Origin: Candidula unifasciata
Taxonomy: Eukaryota > Mollusca > Gastropoda > Stylommatophora > Geomitridae
Direction of reading: 5' to 3'
DNA: 64,000 nucleotides
NCBI GenBank assembly: GCA_905116865.2
Contig: CAJHNH020004879.1
Location: forward strand, 453,001-517,000
Below, in pieces: positions 63,440 to 64,000 of the stretch (positions are counted from its first letter, which is position 1; the number at the start of each line of letters is the position of its first letter). The notes below the pieces were generated by a model, which saw nothing but the letters and a program-made list of their open reading frames with translations, did not search any database and had not been told where the DNA came from. Made by a program: the position numbers and the translations under genes.

Positions 63440-63600
63440 GCGCATTCTCTGAAGGGTATTTTAAAGCCCCACCCAGGCTGTAGTTTAAGGCCCTAATATA
63501 AACCTTATAGTTGAACGAAGTTTCTGGGACTTGCGCTTGGGGAACTCTCATCCGAATGGTGGCACTTTATGTCAGCCGGTGTTGTGACTCACTCATGTTT
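63440..63600 (+). mobile_element. Repeat G copy
   Basis: AAAGCCCCACCCAGGCTGTA, GAACGAAGTTTCTGGGACTT and TCTCATCCGAATGGTGGCAC follow the family order. Confidence 0.75.
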
Positions 63601-63652
63601 ACCCTAAGCGGTGAAGAACTAAAGTGGGGCAAAAATACATTATTGCCGTATT

Positions 63653-63890
63653 AAGGTTAGTTGCGTATCCTTTACAGGACGTTGTAGAACCAACCCTAAC
63701 AGCCCCTGGCTGTTGTGTGGTTTTTCTAGGCAAATTCACCTCCAGTAGTTTGCCATTTCTTTCTGGACGGTCCGCTTTCTTGATACCACTGTCGAAACGA
63801 AACCAATGCGCATGGCCCGAAGCTGGGGTCGAACCCGGCATTCCGGCATTACGAAGCGTTCGCATCGACTTAGCCACAGAGCCGACTATA
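63653..63890 (-). mobile_element. SINE D copy
   Basis: Minus-strand head GTCGGCTCTGTGGCTAAGTC (A-box-like) and GGGTTCGACCCCAGC (B-box), body with CAGCCCCTGGCTGTTGTGTG. Short direct repeat GCCGTAT at 63645-63651 and 63891-63897. Confidence 0.85.
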
Positions 63891-63903
63891 GCCGTATAGT
63901 TAT

Positions 63904-64000
63904 CCATTTCTTTCTGGACGGTCCGCTTTCTTGATACCACTGTCGAAACGAAACCAATGCGCATGGCCCGAAGCTGGGGTCGAACCCGGCATTCCGGCAT
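63904..64000 (-). mobile_element. Second SINE D copy, cut by the window edge
   Basis: CCATTTCTTTCTGGACGGTC onward repeats 63748-63844 base for base as far as the window goes. A very recent tandem duplication of part of the SINE. Confidence 0.85.

Overview
The window is eukaryotic nuclear DNA: split exons with GT/AG introns, AT-rich introns full of retroelement debris, long micro- and minisatellites, and one 17-base run of N. The multi-copy amidated neuropeptide precursor and the kinds of LINE and SINE present suggest a lophotrochozoan, most likely a mollusc (probably a gastropod). That placement is an inference. I find two host genes.

(1) 2.5-28.3 kb, + strand: thirteen consecutive exons of cystathionine beta-synthase (CBS). 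They run from the PLP-lysine exon to the stop codon, all splice phases agree, and about 449 residues are encoded. The 5' exons with the heme-binding N-terminus lie before the window. Four introns carry minisatellites that run up to or near an exon edge (18-bp, 31-bp, 20-23-bp and 28-bp units). The others hold LINE relics, SINEs, a piggyBac-like MITE and a Penelope-derived fold-back.

(2) 49.2-50.4 kb, - strand: a 387-residue secretory precursor. It has four dibasic-bounded peptides ending R-M-P-x-[FY]-[FY]-amide and one apparently decayed fifth copy. I cannot assign it to a named peptide family.

The rest is mobile and repetitive DNA. 28.8-34.7 kb holds LINE relics and nested SINEs. 34.9-35.9 kb holds a SINE whose GAA tail leads into a ~700-bp (AAG)n tract. 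36.2-40.7 kb is a Penelope-like element with a head-to-head, internally deleted inverted copy; its 3' part is split by a 2.17-kb gag-only LINE-like insertion with an 11-bp target duplication. 40.7-48 kb holds LINE fragments, an inverted repeat pair and a ~600-bp (CAGA)n(GATA)n tract. 50.8-64 kb holds minisatellites, a second hAT-like MITE, and more SINE and LINE copies.

Repeat names used here are mine. SINE A: tRNA-like head, body with 'GGTCTATAAAAATATAGG', ends in CTTTAC-rich tail. Repeat B: ends 'AACGCGAAGAAG' with (GAA)n tail. Family C: ~370 bp, the RNase-H-end/3' end of a LINE. SINE D, SINE E, SINE H: other tRNA-headed SINEs. Repeat G: ~200 bp with 'CATCCG.ATAGTGGCACTTT'. Repeat I: ~350-400 bp, found as an inverted pair. 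Their family assignment needs a library search.
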